From positions 1 to 32,180 of the forward strand of contig CAIRBF010000080.1 of the NCBI GenBank assembly GCA_903876715.1: a stretch of 32,180 nt of DNA, written 5' to 3'. Positions 1-11,162 of this stretch are shown here, in pieces. The translations under genes and the position numbers were made by a program. Positions within the stretch are counted from its first letter, which is position 1; each line of letters begins with the position of its first letter. The notes beneath the pieces were generated by a model. That model was not told the origin of the DNA. It searched no databases and saw only the letters and a list, made by a program, of their open reading frames with translations. The stretch comes from an uncultured beta proteobacterium (GTDB lineage Bacteria; Pseudomonadota; Gammaproteobacteria; Burkholderiales; Burkholderiaceae_C).

Positions 1-947
1 ATCAGGCCCATCAGATGGCCGACCACGCGCCCGCTCTTGCCGCGCGCGAGCTCGGCCACGTCGGGGTTGCGCTTCTGCGGCATGATGGACGAGCCGGTGC
101 AGTAGCGGTCGGCCAGGTCGATGAAGCCGAAGCTCTGGCTCATCCACAGCACGAGCTCTTCCGCCAGGCGCGAGACGTGCACCATGCAGATCGACGCGCA
201 GGCGGCGAACTCGAGCGCGAAGTCGCGGTCGCTGACGGCGTCCAGGCTGTTCTCGCATACGCCATCGAAGCCGAGCGCGCGCGCCACGGCCTCGCGGTCC
301 AGCGGGTAGCTGGTGCCGGCCAGCGCCGCCGCGCCCAGCGGCAGGCGGTTGACGCGCTTCCTCGCGTCGGCCAGACGCTCGGCGTCGCGCGCGAACATCT
401 CCACATAGGCCAGCAGGTGGTGCGCGAAGCTCACCGGCTGCGCCACCTGCAGGTGCGTGAAGCCGGGCATCACGGTCTCGGTGTGGCGCGCGGCCAGCTC
501 GACGAGGGCGCGCTGCATCGCCGCCAGCAGCGTGGCCAGGCCGTCGATCTCGGCGCGCAGCCACAGGCGCACGTCGGTGGCCACCTGGTCGTTGCGCGAG
601 CGCCCGGTGTGCAGGCGCTTGCCCGCCAGGCCGACGAGTTCGGTCAGCCGGGCCTCGATGTTCAGGTGCACGTCCTCGAGCTCGAGCTTCCAGGTGAACT
701 CGCCGCGTTCGATCTCGCCGGCGATCTGCGCCATGCCGCGTTCGATGTCGGCCAGGTCCTGCGTGCCGATGATGCCCTGCGCGGCCAGCATGCGCGCGTG
801 CGCCAGGCTGCCGTCGATGTCGGCCCGCCACAGCCGCTTGTCGAAGCCGACGCTGGCGGTGTAGCGCTGCACCAGCTCGCTCATCGGCTCGGAGAACAGA
901 GCCGACCAGGCCTGGGACTTGTTGGCGAGGGGATTCGAGCTGGTCAT
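1..947 (-). CDS. argH: argininosuccinate lyase, C-terminus cut by window edge
   Basis: Cleaves argininosuccinate to arginine and fumarate, the last step of arginine synthesis, in the cytoplasm. About 315 N-terminal residues are present; the family is usually about 460, so the C-terminal third lies outside the window. The reverse strand starts at ATG 947 with [18 protein letters not shown]. It contains the substrate-binding HTGRSRND stretch around residue 110 and the fumarase/aspartase superfamily signature [11 protein letters not shown] near residue 285, which carries the catalytic serine loop. It runs in the same direction as ppc, 121 bases downstream of the ppc stop. The assignment is firm; only the truncation by the window limits it. 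Confidence 0.96.
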   Translation of the reverse strand, partial: MTSSNPLANKSQAWSALFSEPMSELVQRYTASVGFDKRLWRADIDGSLAHARMLAAQGIIGTQDLADIERGMAQIAGEIERGEFTWKLELEDVHLNIEARLTELVGLAGKRLHTGRSRNDQVATDVRLWLRAEIDGLATLLAAMQRALVELAARHTETVMPGFTHLQVAQPVSFAHHLLAYVEMFARDAERLADARKRVNRLPLGAAALAGTSYPLDREAVARALGFDGVCENSLDAVSDRDFALEFAACASICMVHVSRLAEELVLWMSQSFGFIDLADRYCTGSSIMPQKRNPDVAELARGKSGRVVGHLMGL

Positions 948-1068
948 GGGTGGGCGTGGGAGTGACACCGAAGGATCCCGTGATTATCTGAGGTCGCCTG
1001 CCGAGGGACTCCATCCACACGCGTGCGAAGCCCATCGTTCGAAGGCGGCGCCTGCGCCGCGGGCTTGA

Positions 1069-3960
<2,892 letters not shown>

Positions 3961-4041
3961 GGGGCTGGCTCGGGATGAGAGGAGGGCGAGATCGCTGGAA
4001 CACAGTATGCAAGGTCCATACCTGCCAACTGTCGCCCTTCA

Positions 4042-4061
4042 TTGACGATAATGTCTGTCAA
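4042..4061. promoter_or_regulatory. TTGAC-N10-GTCAA inverted repeat in the ppc/hemC divergent region
   Basis: Between the divergent ppc and hemC starts lies a perfect inverted repeat of TTGAC and GTCAA spaced by ten bases, with GATAAT inside it. The GATAAT could serve as a -10 element and TTGACA read on the minus strand as a -35, but I find no partner element at ideal spacing. It may simply be overlapping promoter elements. A regulator site is possible but unproven. Confidence 0.3.
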
Positions 4062-4148
4062 CCCGTCGGCGTGTGGCCCCTTCGGTCATCCGAGTTGCCA
4101 CACGCAGCACCCGGGGCAGGACGACAAGGCAGCGTACCGGAGGGACTC

Positions 4149-5078
4149 TTGAGCACACGCACCATCATTGCCACGCGCGAGAGCCGCCTGGCCCTGTGGC
4201 AGGCCGAGCACGTGCGCGATCTGTTGCGCGAGCGCTTCGGCCACGAAGTCGAGCTGCTGGGCATGACCACCCGCGGCGACCAGATCCTCGACCGGGCGCT
4301 CAGCAAGGTCGGCGGCAAGGGGCTGTTCGTCAAGGAGCTCGAGACCGCGCTCGAGGAGGGCCGCGCCCACCTGGCCGTGCACTCGCTGAAGGACGTGCCG
4401 ATGGACCTGCCGCCGGGCTTCGTGCTGGCGGCGGTGCTCGAGCGCGAGGATCCGCGTGACGCCTTTGTGTCCAACCACCATGCCGACCTCGCTTCGCTGC
4501 CGCCGGGCGCCTGCGTGGGCACCTCGAGCCTGCGCCGCGTCGTGCAGTTGCTGGCCGAGCGGCCCGACCTGCGCATCGAGCCCTTGCGCGGCAACCTCGA
4601 CACGCGCCTGCGCAAGCTCGACGAAGGTCAGTATGACGCCATCGTGCTTGCTGCCGCGGGGCTGAAGCGGCTCGGGCTTTCGGCACGCATCCGCGCCGTG
4701 TTCGACGTCAAGCGCATGATCCCGGCCGCGGGCCAGGGCGCGCTCGGCATCGAGGTGCGCGAGGACGACGCGGCATTGCGGCAGACGCTGGCTGAGCTGG
4801 TCGACACGCCGACTTGGCTGGCCGCACACGCCGAGCGTGCGGTTTCGCGGTCGCTGGGCGGCAGCTGCAGCATGCCGCTGGCGGCCCACGCCGTCTGGAA
4901 CGGCCCGGTGCTGAGCCTGCAGGCGGCGCTCGGCGACGCGCAGCAGCTCACGCGACCGCTGCTGCGGGTGTCGGTCGAGGGCCAGCCCGCGGACGCAGCG
5001 GCAGCGCGCGTGCTCGGCGAATCGGCGGCGGCCCAACTGCGCGCGGCGGGTGCGGGCAGCTATCTCGCGCCGGCTTGA
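4149..5078 (+). CDS. hemC: hydroxymethylbilane synthase (porphobilinogen deaminase)
   Basis: Polymerises four porphobilinogens into hydroxymethylbilane, on the route to heme; cytoplasmic monomer. I chose the TTG start at 4149, giving 309 residues, because GGAGGG lies four bases upstream and the product then begins [20 protein letters not shown], as in homologues. An in-frame ATG at 3975 would add 58 residues of unrelated sequence. The cysteine that binds the dipyrromethane cofactor lies in [14 protein letters not shown] near the end of domain 2. The substrate-site stretches KDVPMDLP and GTSSLRR are present. First gene of a hemC-hemD-hemX-hemY cluster. Confidence 0.96.
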   Translation: MSTRTIIATRESRLALWQAEHVRDLLRERFGHEVELLGMTTRGDQILDRALSKVGGKGLFVKELETALEEGRAHLAVHSLKDVPMDLPPGFVLAAVLEREDPRDAFVSNHHADLASLPPGACVGTSSLRRVVQLLAERPDLRIEPLRGNLDTRLRKLDEGQYDAIVLAAAGLKRLGLSARIRAVFDVKRMIPAAGQGALGIEVREDDAALRQTLAELVDTPTWLAAHAERAVSRSLGGSCSMPLAAHAVWNGPVLSLQAALGDAQQLTRPLLRVSVEGQPADAAAARVLGESAAAQLRAAGAGSYLAPA

Positions 5079-5081
5079 TCC

Positions 5082-5909
5082 GTGGCCACGGCGCCCGATG
5101 ACGCCGGCGCGCCGTCCGCCGCCCTGGGCGGCCCGCGCATTGTCATCACCCGCCCGGCCGCACAGGCCCGGCCCTGGGTCGATGCGCTGCGCGCCGGCGG
5201 GGTGGACGCAGTCGCGCTGCCCCTGATCGAGATCGGTCCGTCCCCCGACCCGGCGGCTGTGCACGCGGCTTGGCATGTCCTGCCGGGCTGCGCCTTCGTG
5301 ATGTTCGTCAGCGCCAACGCGGTGCAGCAGTTCTTCGGGGCGCGGCCCCCGGGTCTGGCCTGGCCCGCCGCGCTGGAGGCTGGCTGCACCGGGCCCGGCA
5401 CGGCGCGGGTGCTGCGCGTCGCGCTGGCCGCAGCCGGTGCGCCGCAAGCGCCCGTGGTCGAACCCGGCCCCGGTGACGCGCTGGAGTCTGAATCCCTGTG
5501 GCGCCGCATCGGCGGGCGGGACTGGCAGGGCCGACGTGTCCTCGTCGTCCGCGGCGAGCAGGGCCGGGACTGGCTGGCTGTGCAGTGGCAGGGCGCCGGC
5601 GCGCGAGTGGACTTCGTCGCCGCCTACGCGCGCACGCAGCCGGCCCCTGGCAGGGCGGAGCGGGCGGTGCTGCACGCCGCGCGGGCCGAGCCGCAGCGCC
5701 ACCTCTGGCACTTCGGCAGTGCAGAAGCGGTTGCACATCTGCGCCTTCTCGATCCTGAGGCCGATTGGGCGTCGGCGGGGGCGCTGGTAACCCACCCGCG
5801 CATTGCGGCGGCGGCGCGGACCGCGGGTTTCCTGCGCATCCGCCTGGTCGAGGCCGGCTGGCAGGCGGTGTCGGAGGCGGTGGGCCGCCTAGAATCCGAG
5901 CCCTTGTGA
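5082..5909 (+). CDS. hemD: uroporphyrinogen-III synthase
   Basis: Cyclises hydroxymethylbilane with inversion of ring D to uroporphyrinogen III. The 275 residues fit the two-domain HemD fold, a poorly conserved family. Recognisable parts are RIVITRPAAQARPWVDALRA at the N-terminus, FVMFVSANAV near residue 70, a central VLVVRGEQGRDWL stretch, and a late LVTHPRIAAAARTAGF segment. The GTG start is three bases after the hemC stop, so translation is probably coupled. The stop overlaps the start of the next gene. Sequence divergence makes the family motifs weak; position in the cluster carries part of the assignment. Confidence 0.9.
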   Translation: MATAPDDAGAPSAALGGPRIVITRPAAQARPWVDALRAGGVDAVALPLIEIGPSPDPAAVHAAWHVLPGCAFVMFVSANAVQQFFGARPPGLAWPAALEAGCTGPGTARVLRVALAAAGAPQAPVVEPGPGDALESESLWRRIGGRDWQGRRVLVVRGEQGRDWLAVQWQGAGARVDFVAAYARTQPAPGRAERAVLHAARAEPQRHLWHFGSAEAVAHLRLLDPEADWASAGALVTHPRIAAAARTAGFLRIRLVEAGWQAVSEAVGRLESEPL

Positions 5910-7075
5910 GCGCCCCTCAGAACGTCGTTCCTCCGACCCCGGAATCCACCGCCACGCTGGCCGCGGACGCGAGGCTTGAGCCTGTGGTCCCGCCGGCTGC
6001 GGTGGCGTCCGCCTCGGCTTCGCAGCCTTTGTCGCGCCCGTGGATCGTCGGTTTCGGTGTCACGGCCGTGGTCGCGCTGGTGGCGTTGGCGATGTCCTGG
6101 AGTGGTGGTCGGCGGCTGGAGACGAGTGAGAGCGAGCTCGTCAAGCGCCAGCAGGAGGCTGCCGGCGTGGCCGCCGAGGCCCGCGCGCTCTCGCGTCAGG
6201 CCGAGGCGTTGACACGCGAGTCGGCGGCCAAGCTTGCGCTGCTGGAGACCCGTGTGGCCGAGACCTCGCTGCAGCGCACGCAGCTCGAGGAGCTGATCCA
6301 GGCGCTGGCGCGCTCGCGCGATGAGAACCTGCTCGCCGACGTCGAGGCGGCGGTGCGGGTGGCGATGCAGCAATCGGCCATCACCGGCAGCGCCGAGCCA
6401 CTGGCCAACGCCTTGCGCCAGGCCGACGAGCGCCTGGCCCGTTACCCGCAGCCGCGCATCGAGCGCGTTCGGCGCGCCATCGTGCAGGACCTCGAACGCC
6501 TGCGCGCCGCCGGTCTTGTCGACCTGCCTTCGCTGACCATCCGCGTCGACGAAGTCGTGCGCCAGGTGGATGACCTTCCGCTGGTGGCCGGCATCGACCG
6601 CCGCGGCGCCCGGCGCGAGCCCGGGGCGTCGGCCCCCCCGCCAGCCCAGGTGGCCTCCGCGCCCGCCGGCGCAGCGTCGTCGTCATCGTCGGCCTGGCCG
6701 CGTTGGATCGACGAAGGGTTGCGCCTGCTCCTGACCCAGGTGTGGTTCGAGGTGCGCGACCTCGTGCGGGTGACGCGGGTGAACGACCCCGAGGCGCTGC
6801 TGCTGGCGCCCGAGCAGGCCTTCTTCCTGCGCGAGAACCTCAAGCTGCGGTTGCTGAATGCGCGCTTGGCGCTGCTGAGCCGGCAGTTCGACGTGGCGCA
6901 GGCCGACCTGCGGGAGGCTCAGCAGACCTTGGAGCGCTACTTCGACCGCAGCTCGCGCCGTGTCACCCTCGTCGTCGACCTGCTGCGCCAGACGGCGGCG
7001 CAGGCGCGCCAGGTGAACCTTCCGCGCCCGGACGCGACGCTGGCCGCGCTGGCCACCGCTGCGGCGGGTCGCTGA
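5906..7075 (+). CDS. hemX: HemX-like membrane protein (uroporphyrinogen-III C-methyltransferase-like annotation)
   Basis: 389 residues from a GTG at 5906 that overlaps the hemD stop codon as GTGA. The N-terminal 40 residues are Ala/Pro/Ser-rich and cytoplasmic. One membrane helix follows (WIVGFGVTAVVALVALAMSW, about 43-62), then a long coiled coil rich in Glu, Ala, Leu and Arg (about 70-135). After it comes a mostly helical periplasmic domain containing LTQVWFEVRDLVRV and a low-complexity Ser run near residue 255. This is the HemX architecture. Despite the common database name, no methyltransferase motif is visible. Its role is thought to be accessory or scaffolding in tetrapyrrole synthesis. 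An in-frame extension back to 5765 lies inside hemD and was discarded. Confidence 0.88.
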   Translation: MSAPQNVVPPTPESTATLAADARLEPVVPPAAVASASASQPLSRPWIVGFGVTAVVALVALAMSWSGGRRLETSESELVKRQQEAAGVAAEARALSRQAEALTRESAAKLALLETRVAETSLQRTQLEELIQALARSRDENLLADVEAAVRVAMQQSAITGSAEPLANALRQADERLARYPQPRIERVRRAIVQDLERLRAAGLVDLPSLTIRVDEVVRQVDDLPLVAGIDRRGARREPGASAPPPAQVASAPAGAASSSSSAWPRWIDEGLRLLLTQVWFEVRDLVRVTRVNDPEALLLAPEQAFFLRENLKLRLLNARLALLSRQFDVAQADLREAQQTLERYFDRSSRRVTLVVDLLRQTAAQARQVNLPRPDATLAALATAAAGR

Positions 7076-7099
7076 TCGCGAGCCACCCGCAACCCTGCC

Positions 7100-8344
7100 A
7101 TGCGCGGCGTTCTCTGGGTCGTCCTGCTGTTCGCGGTGGCCGTCGTCGCCGCGATGACGCTCGGCACCAACGACAGCCTCGTCACGCTGAACTGGCGCGG
7201 CTGGCGTGTGGACCTGTCGCTGAATCTTTTCCTGCTGCTGCTGGTGGGGGGCTACTTTTTTCTCGCGGCGACGCTGCGGGGCATCGAGGCCCTGGTGAGC
7301 CTGCCTCGCCGCGCGGGCGAGTGGCGGCGCCTGCAACGTGAACGCGCCGTGCACGCTCATCTGCGCGACGCGCAGTTCGAACTCGCCGCAGCCAGGTTCG
7401 CGCGCGCGCGCAGGGCAGCCGAGCGTGCCCTGGGCCTGCTCGACATCGGCCAGCCCTTGGACAACGCTGCAGAGACCGGGGTGGCGGCCCGCCTGCTGGC
7501 AGCGGAGGCGGCGCACCGCCTGCAGGACCGCGAGGCGCGCGATGCCGCACTTGGCGCGGCGCTGGACCAAGCCACGGCCCGTGGCCTGCGCGTGGCAGCC
7601 GAAGGCGCGCGTCTGCAGGCTGCAGCATGGGCGCTGGACGACCGCGACGCTGAGCGCGCCCTGCAGTTGTTGGGCGGGCTGCCGGCGGGTGTGTCGCGCC
7701 GCACACAGGCGCTTCGACTGCGCTTGCAGGCGGCACGCCTGGCGCAGCACCCGGTCGAGGCCCTGCAGACGGCGCGCCTGCTGGCCAAGCACCAGGCGTT
7801 CTCCCCCGGCGCCGCCCAAGGCCTGCTGCGCTCCTTGGCTGGCCAGGTGGTGGACGCGGCGCACGACGCCGATCAACTGCGACGCGAGTGGCAGTTGCTC
7901 GACCCCGCCGACCGGCGCGACCCCATCGTCGCGGCGCACGCGGCGCGGCGCGCGGCGGCGCTCGGTGTCCTTGGGGACGGTCGCTTCTGGCTCCTGCCGC
8001 ACTGGGAGCGGCTGGCCGAACTGGCGCCCGACGAGCGCGAGGCTGTTGTCACGGCGCTGGCGGATGTGTTGCCTGGCCTGGGCCCGGAATGGCTGCCGTT
8101 GGCTGAACGCGCGCTCGAGAAGCTGCGCCGCGAGCCGCTGGTGGAGGCCGTTGTCGGCATGGTCTACGCCGAACGCGAGCTCTGGGGCAAGGCTCGACGC
8201 CCGTTGGAGAACGCCGCGGCCACCGCCACGCTCGCCCCCCCGCTGCGTCGCCGCGCCTGGCGCCTGCTCGCCCAGGCCGCGCGCGGCGCTGGCGACGAGG
8301 CGCGTGCGATCGAGTGCGAGCAGGCGGCGGCAGCCCTGGATTGA
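7100..8344 (+). CDS. hemY: HemY protein, membrane-anchored TPR protein
   Basis: 414 residues beginning with two membrane helices (about 3-20 and 40-60, the second LSLNLFLLLLVGGYFFLAAT) separated by a short loop with NWRGWRVDL. This is the HemY N-terminal domain. The rest is alanine-rich helical hairpins resembling tetratricopeptide repeats (from about residue 90 to the end), e.g. RFARARRAAERALGLL and a repeat-like EARAIECEQAA at the C-terminus. This proteobacterial HemY is not the protoporphyrinogen oxidase of the same name in Bacillus. It is thought to assist late heme synthesis at the inner membrane. It follows hemX by 24 bases and ends 60 bases before a tRNA gene. Confidence 0.9.
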   Translation: MRGVLWVVLLFAVAVVAAMTLGTNDSLVTLNWRGWRVDLSLNLFLLLLVGGYFFLAATLRGIEALVSLPRRAGEWRRLQRERAVHAHLRDAQFELAAARFARARRAAERALGLLDIGQPLDNAAETGVAARLLAAEAAHRLQDREARDAALGAALDQATARGLRVAAEGARLQAAAWALDDRDAERALQLLGGLPAGVSRRTQALRLRLQAARLAQHPVEALQTARLLAKHQAFSPGAAQGLLRSLAGQVVDAAHDADQLRREWQLLDPADRRDPIVAAHAARRAAALGVLGDGRFWLLPHWERLAELAPDEREAVVTALADVLPGLGPEWLPLAERALEKLRREPLVEAVVGMVYAERELWGKARRPLENAAATATLAPPLRRRAWRLLAQAARGAGDEARAIECEQAAAALD

Positions 8345-8365
8345 CGCATTCCATGCAGATGGTGG

Positions 8366-8394
8366 CTGACGGTGCCCGCGGCCCCTGCTATACT
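8366..8394 (+). promoter_or_regulatory. promoter of tRNA-Arg
   Basis: CTGACG at 8366-8371 and TATACT at 8389-8394 are spaced by 17 bases, a good sigma-70 arrangement. The expected start near 8401 lies a few bases before the mature tRNA. It sits in the 60-base gap after hemY, so the tRNA can be transcribed independently. Confidence 0.65.
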
Positions 8395-8404
8395 GCGTGG
8401 CTCA

Positions 8405-8481
8405 GCGGCTGTAGCTCAGTTGGATAGAGTACTTGGCTACGAACCAAGGGGTCGTGGGTTCGAATCCTGCCAGCCGCGCCA
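8405..8481 (+). tRNA. tRNA-Arg, anticodon ACG
   Basis: A full cloverleaf of 77 nucleotides. The acceptor stem GCGGCTG/CAGCCGC is perfectly paired, followed by discriminator G and an encoded CCA. The D arm begins GCTC and the anticodon stem CTTGG/CCAAG encloses loop CTACGAA, giving anticodon ACG. The T loop is TTCGAAT. The T stem has two G-U pairs. The A at position 34 would be edited to inosine so that CGU, CGC and CGA are read. The sequence closely follows the enterobacterial tRNA-Arg(ACG) pattern. tRNA 3' ends are frequent integration sites, and the accessory region starts just downstream. Confidence 0.98.
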
Positions 8482-8488
8482 ATAAAAT

Positions 8489-8523
8489 CAACGGGTTAGT
8501 CCTCACGAGGGGCTGACCCGTTG
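8489..8523 (+). terminator. strong hairpin after tRNA-Arg, probable terminator
   Basis: CAACGGGTTAG pairs with CTGACCCGTTG over 11 positions with one G-U, and the inner bases (TCCTC, AGGGG) can extend the stem. It begins eight bases after the tRNA CCA. The following TGCTTTG is only a weak U-tract, so termination is likely but not certain. A remnant of an integrated element is an alternative. Confidence 0.6.
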
Positions 8524-8670
8524 TGCTTTGTGGGCTCGCTGGCGACGGAATCGGCGACAGAATGGTGGACGGTTCGTCTTCGAGAGGTCCTCTGTGTCGC
8601 CGCCGCGGCCTGCACCGCCTGAGCATGCGTCTGCGGTGTTGCCCGATCTTGAGCTGACTGCAGCAACCGC

Positions 8671-9033
8671 CTAGCTGATCTCGCCCATGTACGAACCATA
8701 GCGCTTGCGCTTGCGCAACAGCGGGACCAGGCGCTCCTCCTTCATCAAGCGCCGCACAACCTTCTCGGAGATGGTCACCGACTGCCTTGCGAGCGTGGCG
8801 TGCATTCGGCGCGAGCCGTAGCAGCGGTAGTTGCGCTGGAAGATGTCGGCCATGACGCCTCGAACTTCGGCGTACTTGTCTTCGCGGTCAAGCCGTCCCC
8901 GGTGGTAGGAGTAAGTGCTTCGCGGCAGTTCCAGCTCTGCAAGAAGGTCGGCCAGCGTGTGCGTGGATCGCAGGGCATCAACCAGCCGGGGCCTCTCCCG
9001 ATTCGTCAGGAGGTGCTGATCGATGCCCAGTTC
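8671..9033 (-). pseudogene. IS3-family orfB fragment (transposase lacking DDE domain)
   Basis: In the -1 frame relative to orfA, reading continues as ELGIDQHLLTNRERPRLVDA and through RNYRCYGSRRMHATL to KRKRYGSYMGEIS, then TAG. This is the HTH_21-like N-terminal part of an IS3/IS150-type OrfB. In intact relatives the sequence continues after the GEIS position into the rve integrase core with its DDE triad. Here about two thirds of the protein is absent. Downstream bases do not resume the reading frame in any other phase, so this looks like a deletion rather than a point mutation. Confidence 0.85.
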
Positions 9034-9659
9034 TTTTTTTTCAGTTCCTTCGACTTCTTCAAGATGCCCTGCTCAAGCTTCAGGCGCTTGACGTCTCGTT
9101 GGAGGCGCTCGACTTCCCGCTCGAGCACATCGCGCTCCGAGCTTGGTGAAGGGTCGCGCTGGGGCTTCATGGATGCCAACGCCTCGTTGCTGAGCAGCTG
9201 ATTCCTCCAGTTGTACAGCGAAGACCTGGACACCCCCAGCTCCTGGGCGACCGCTTGGGCATTTCCTTGCCGCATGCACAACGCCATGACCGCAGACTGC
9301 TTCGCCTGCGATGACAGCGCTTCGTGGGCTTGTCCCACACGCGGGCGCTCTTCAGGATACGCGTCCCGAACCCAACCAGCGAGCAGCGCCCTGGACGGGT
9401 AGCCCATTGCCTTGATGGTCGCCGAGAGACAACGGCCGTGCTCAAGGTAGTGCTGGACCGCCTGCTCCCTGTGTGCGGTCGTGCACTTCGGCTGGCGCGT
9501 GTACCCGGTGGATAAACCCTGAGGCTGCTCGAACTCGCTGTGCCAAGCCTTGAGTGCGTTCTTGGTCGGGTAGCCGAGCTGCCAAATGGTCAAGCCTGCC
9601 CGCTTGCCGAGCTTGATGTGGAGCCGAACGGCATGTAGCCGATCCTCGTATGAATACAT
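9006..9659 (-). CDS. IS3-family transposase OrfA
   Basis: 217 residues, the DNA-binding subunit of an IS3/IS150-type transposase. There are two or three helix-turn-helix segments: the N-terminal LGKRAGLTIWQLGYPTKNAL, a middle CLSATIKAMGYPSRALLAGW, and NAQAVAQELGVSRSSLYNWR near residue 140. A leucine-zipper-like coiled coil follows (residues about 175-205, LEREVERLQRDVKRLKLEQG), used for oligomerisation in this family. The ATG at 9659 has GGAG six bases upstream, placed inside a small hairpin. The frame ends 27 bases past the slippery A-run that would create OrfAB. Without an intact orfB only OrfA, classically an inhibitor of transposition, can be made. Confidence 0.9.
   Translation of the reverse strand: MYSYEDRLHAVRLHIKLGKRAGLTIWQLGYPTKNALKAWHSEFEQPQGLSTGYTRQPKCTTAHREQAVQHYLEHGRCLSATIKAMGYPSRALLAGWVRDAYPEERPRVGQAHEALSSQAKQSAVMALCMRQGNAQAVAQELGVSRSSLYNWRNQLLSNEALASMKPQRDPSPSSERDVLEREVERLQRDVKRLKLEQGILKKSKELKKKNWASISTS
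9033..9039 (-). other. programmed -1 ribosomal frameshift heptamer A-AAA-AAG
   Basis: On the minus strand eight A residues (9041-9034) are followed by G at 9033. In the orfA frame the heptamer reads A AAA AAG, the classic IS3-family slip site. Slipping back one base joins KKK directly to ELGID of orfB, as in OrfAB fusions of this family. Confidence 0.8.
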
Positions 9660-9661
9660 GA

Positions 9662-9679
9662 ACTACTCCTTCAAGTAGT
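9662..9679 (-). promoter_or_regulatory. hairpin over the orfA ribosome binding site
   Basis: On the minus strand ACTACT, TGAAGG and AGTAGT form a 6-bp stem with a 6-base loop. The AGGAG ribosome site spans the loop and the second arm, just before ATG 9659. Such sequestering hairpins limit transposase translation from outside promoters in several IS families. The stem is short, so the effect would be modest. Confidence 0.45.
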
Positions 9680-9827
9680 CCAAGAAATCGTCCGCACCCC
9701 CTCTGCCGTTCGCGGCCGACTCGCCCCGTCAGCCTGTCGACGAGGTCGTCCCCTGCATCGTCTGTTACAACCGCATCAACGAAGGGGTGCATTCGCCACA
9801 GCCGTGGCCCATAGCGCGGAGTGATTG

Positions 9828-11162
9828 ATGTCTGTCCGCAGTCTGCTCATGCCTGCGCTGACCGAGCGCTGGCTGTCGCGTGATCGCCTGCTGAGGGCGC
9901 GCGCCAAGGCGGAGCGCATTCGCCTCGCGAAAGGCGAGCCGCACACGCTCCACTATTTTCACCAGACCGACGACCCCTACAGCGCACTGCTGGCGGCTTC
10001 TCTGCCGGCGCTGGTGCAGCGCTACCAGATCGACGTTGTCGCCCATGTGGTGGGCCCGCCTGCGGACGCGGCTGCGCCCGACCGCGATCGGCTGGTGGCC
10101 TACAGCCGCAAGGATGCGCAAGGGCTCGCGCAGCACCACAGGCTGGACTTCAGCGATCCCGGTGCCCAACCGTCGGCGGCAGCCATCGAACGGGCCAACC
10201 GGATGCTGGTCGCAGCGGCCGGGCAGGGCGGATTTGTCGAAGCGGCTGGCCCGATTTCGGCTGCGCTCTGGAAGAGTGTCACGCAGGGCACCCCAGCCCC
10301 TTTGCTCGCTCAGCCCTGGCCGCAAGCCAGTGAACAGCAGGCGGCCGCGCACCTGGCCATGGCCCACACCCTGCGCAAACAGTGGGGCCACTACCTGGGG
10401 GCCACCCTTTTCTTCGCCGGTGAGTGGTATTGGGGCATCGACCGCCTGCACCACCTGGAGCAGCGTCTCCAGGACCTGGGCGCGCAGCGGCCGGGTGTCC
10501 GGGGTGCCCTGTTCGCCCCCGACGATGACCTGGCCGCGCCTGTGACTCTGGCCGAGGCGCCGCCGATCGACTTCTATTTCTCGCTGCGCAGCCCCTACTC
10601 GGCCATCGTCGCGCCGCGCGTGTTCGAACTCGGCCGTCTGACAGGAGCGCCCGTGCGCTTGCGCTACGTGCTGCCGATGGTGATGCGCGGGCTGCCGGTA
10701 CCGCGCGAGAAGCGCATGTACATCAGCCTGGACGCCGCACGTGAGGCCCACTGGCGCCGCATGCCGTTCGGCCGCCTCAACGACCCGGTGGGCCGGCCCG
10801 TGGAGCGTGGGCTGTCGTTGATGCCGCTGGCCGAGCGGGCCGGCCAGGGTCAGGCCTATGTGCGGTCCTTCATGCACGGTGTGTGGGCCGAGGGCATCGA
10901 TGCCGGCAGCGACCGCGGCCTGCGCCGCATCGCCGAACGCGCCGGCCTCTCCTGGGCCGACGCGCGTTCAGCGATGCAGGACGATACCTGGCGCCAGACC
11001 GCCGAGGCCAACCGCGTCGAGATGCTGGGTCTGGGCTTGTGGGGTGTGCCGTCCTTCCGCGTGCGCGACACCGCCGTCTGGGGGCAGGACCGTCTCTGGG
11101 CCGTGCGACAGGCACTGCTTGCACCCCACCAACCCTCCCGCCACACGGCGACCAACCCATGA
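9828..11162 (+). CDS. tandem DsbA-like (HCCA isomerase / GST-kappa type) protein
   Basis: 444 residues from ATG 9828, with GGAG six bases upstream. Two thioredoxin-fold DsbA-like domains lie in tandem. The first starts about residue 40 (HYFHQTDDPYSALLAASLPAL). The second starts about 247 (PIDFYFSLRSPYSAIVAPRV) and ends with LGLWGVPSFRV and WGQDRLW, typical of 2-hydroxychromene-2-carboxylate isomerase. Neither has a CxxC pair; both have a Tyr-Ser (DPYS, SPYS) where glutathione-dependent members hold their catalytic serine. A glutathione-dependent isomerase or transferase is therefore more likely than a disulfide oxidase. No signal peptide is seen. First gene of the six-gene operon; its stop overlaps the next start. 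The substrate is unknown. Confidence 0.85.
   Translation: MSVRSLLMPALTERWLSRDRLLRARAKAERIRLAKGEPHTLHYFHQTDDPYSALLAASLPALVQRYQIDVVAHVVGPPADAAAPDRDRLVAYSRKDAQGLAQHHRLDFSDPGAQPSAAAIERANRMLVAAAGQGGFVEAAGPISAALWKSVTQGTPAPLLAQPWPQASEQQAAAHLAMAHTLRKQWGHYLGATLFFAGEWYWGIDRLHHLEQRLQDLGAQRPGVRGALFAPDDDLAAPVTLAEAPPIDFYFSLRSPYSAIVAPRVFELGRLTGAPVRLRYVLPMVMRGLPVPREKRMYISLDAAREAHWRRMPFGRLNDPVGRPVERGLSLMPLAERAGQGQAYVRSFMHGVWAEGIDAGSDRGLRRIAERAGLSWADARSAMQDDTWRQTAEANRVEMLGLGLWGVPSFRVRDTAVWGQDRLWAVRQALLAPHQPSRHTATNP

Larger units (their letters stand above)
8671..9680 (-). mobile_element. truncated IS3-family insertion sequence
   Basis: The element carries orfA, an A-rich -1 frameshift site and the first 120 codons of orfB, then stops abruptly at 8671. 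The DDE catalytic domain is missing, so it cannot transpose by itself. I could not identify terminal inverted repeats or a target duplication. The outer end upstream of orfA probably lies between 9680 and 9720. The 147 bases between the orfB stop and the tRNA hairpin show no recognisable gene. The coordinates given cover the recognisable part only. Confidence 0.85.

Noticed and set aside
3975-4148. Extended hemC start at ATG 3975
   Set aside because: Adds 58 residues unlike HemC and runs through the promoter region; TTG 4149 has a good ribosome site.
4086-5795. 569-residue minus-strand open frame over hemC/hemD
   Set aside because: Antisense shadow; hemC and hemD have clear family motifs.
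5765-5905. Extended hemX start inside hemD
   Set aside because: The GTG at 5906 overlaps the hemD stop and gives the expected HemX N-terminus.
8402-8626. Open frame on the minus strand ending TTPWFVAKYSIQLSYSR
   Set aside because: It is the antisense translation of the tRNA-Arg gene, a known false-protein pattern.
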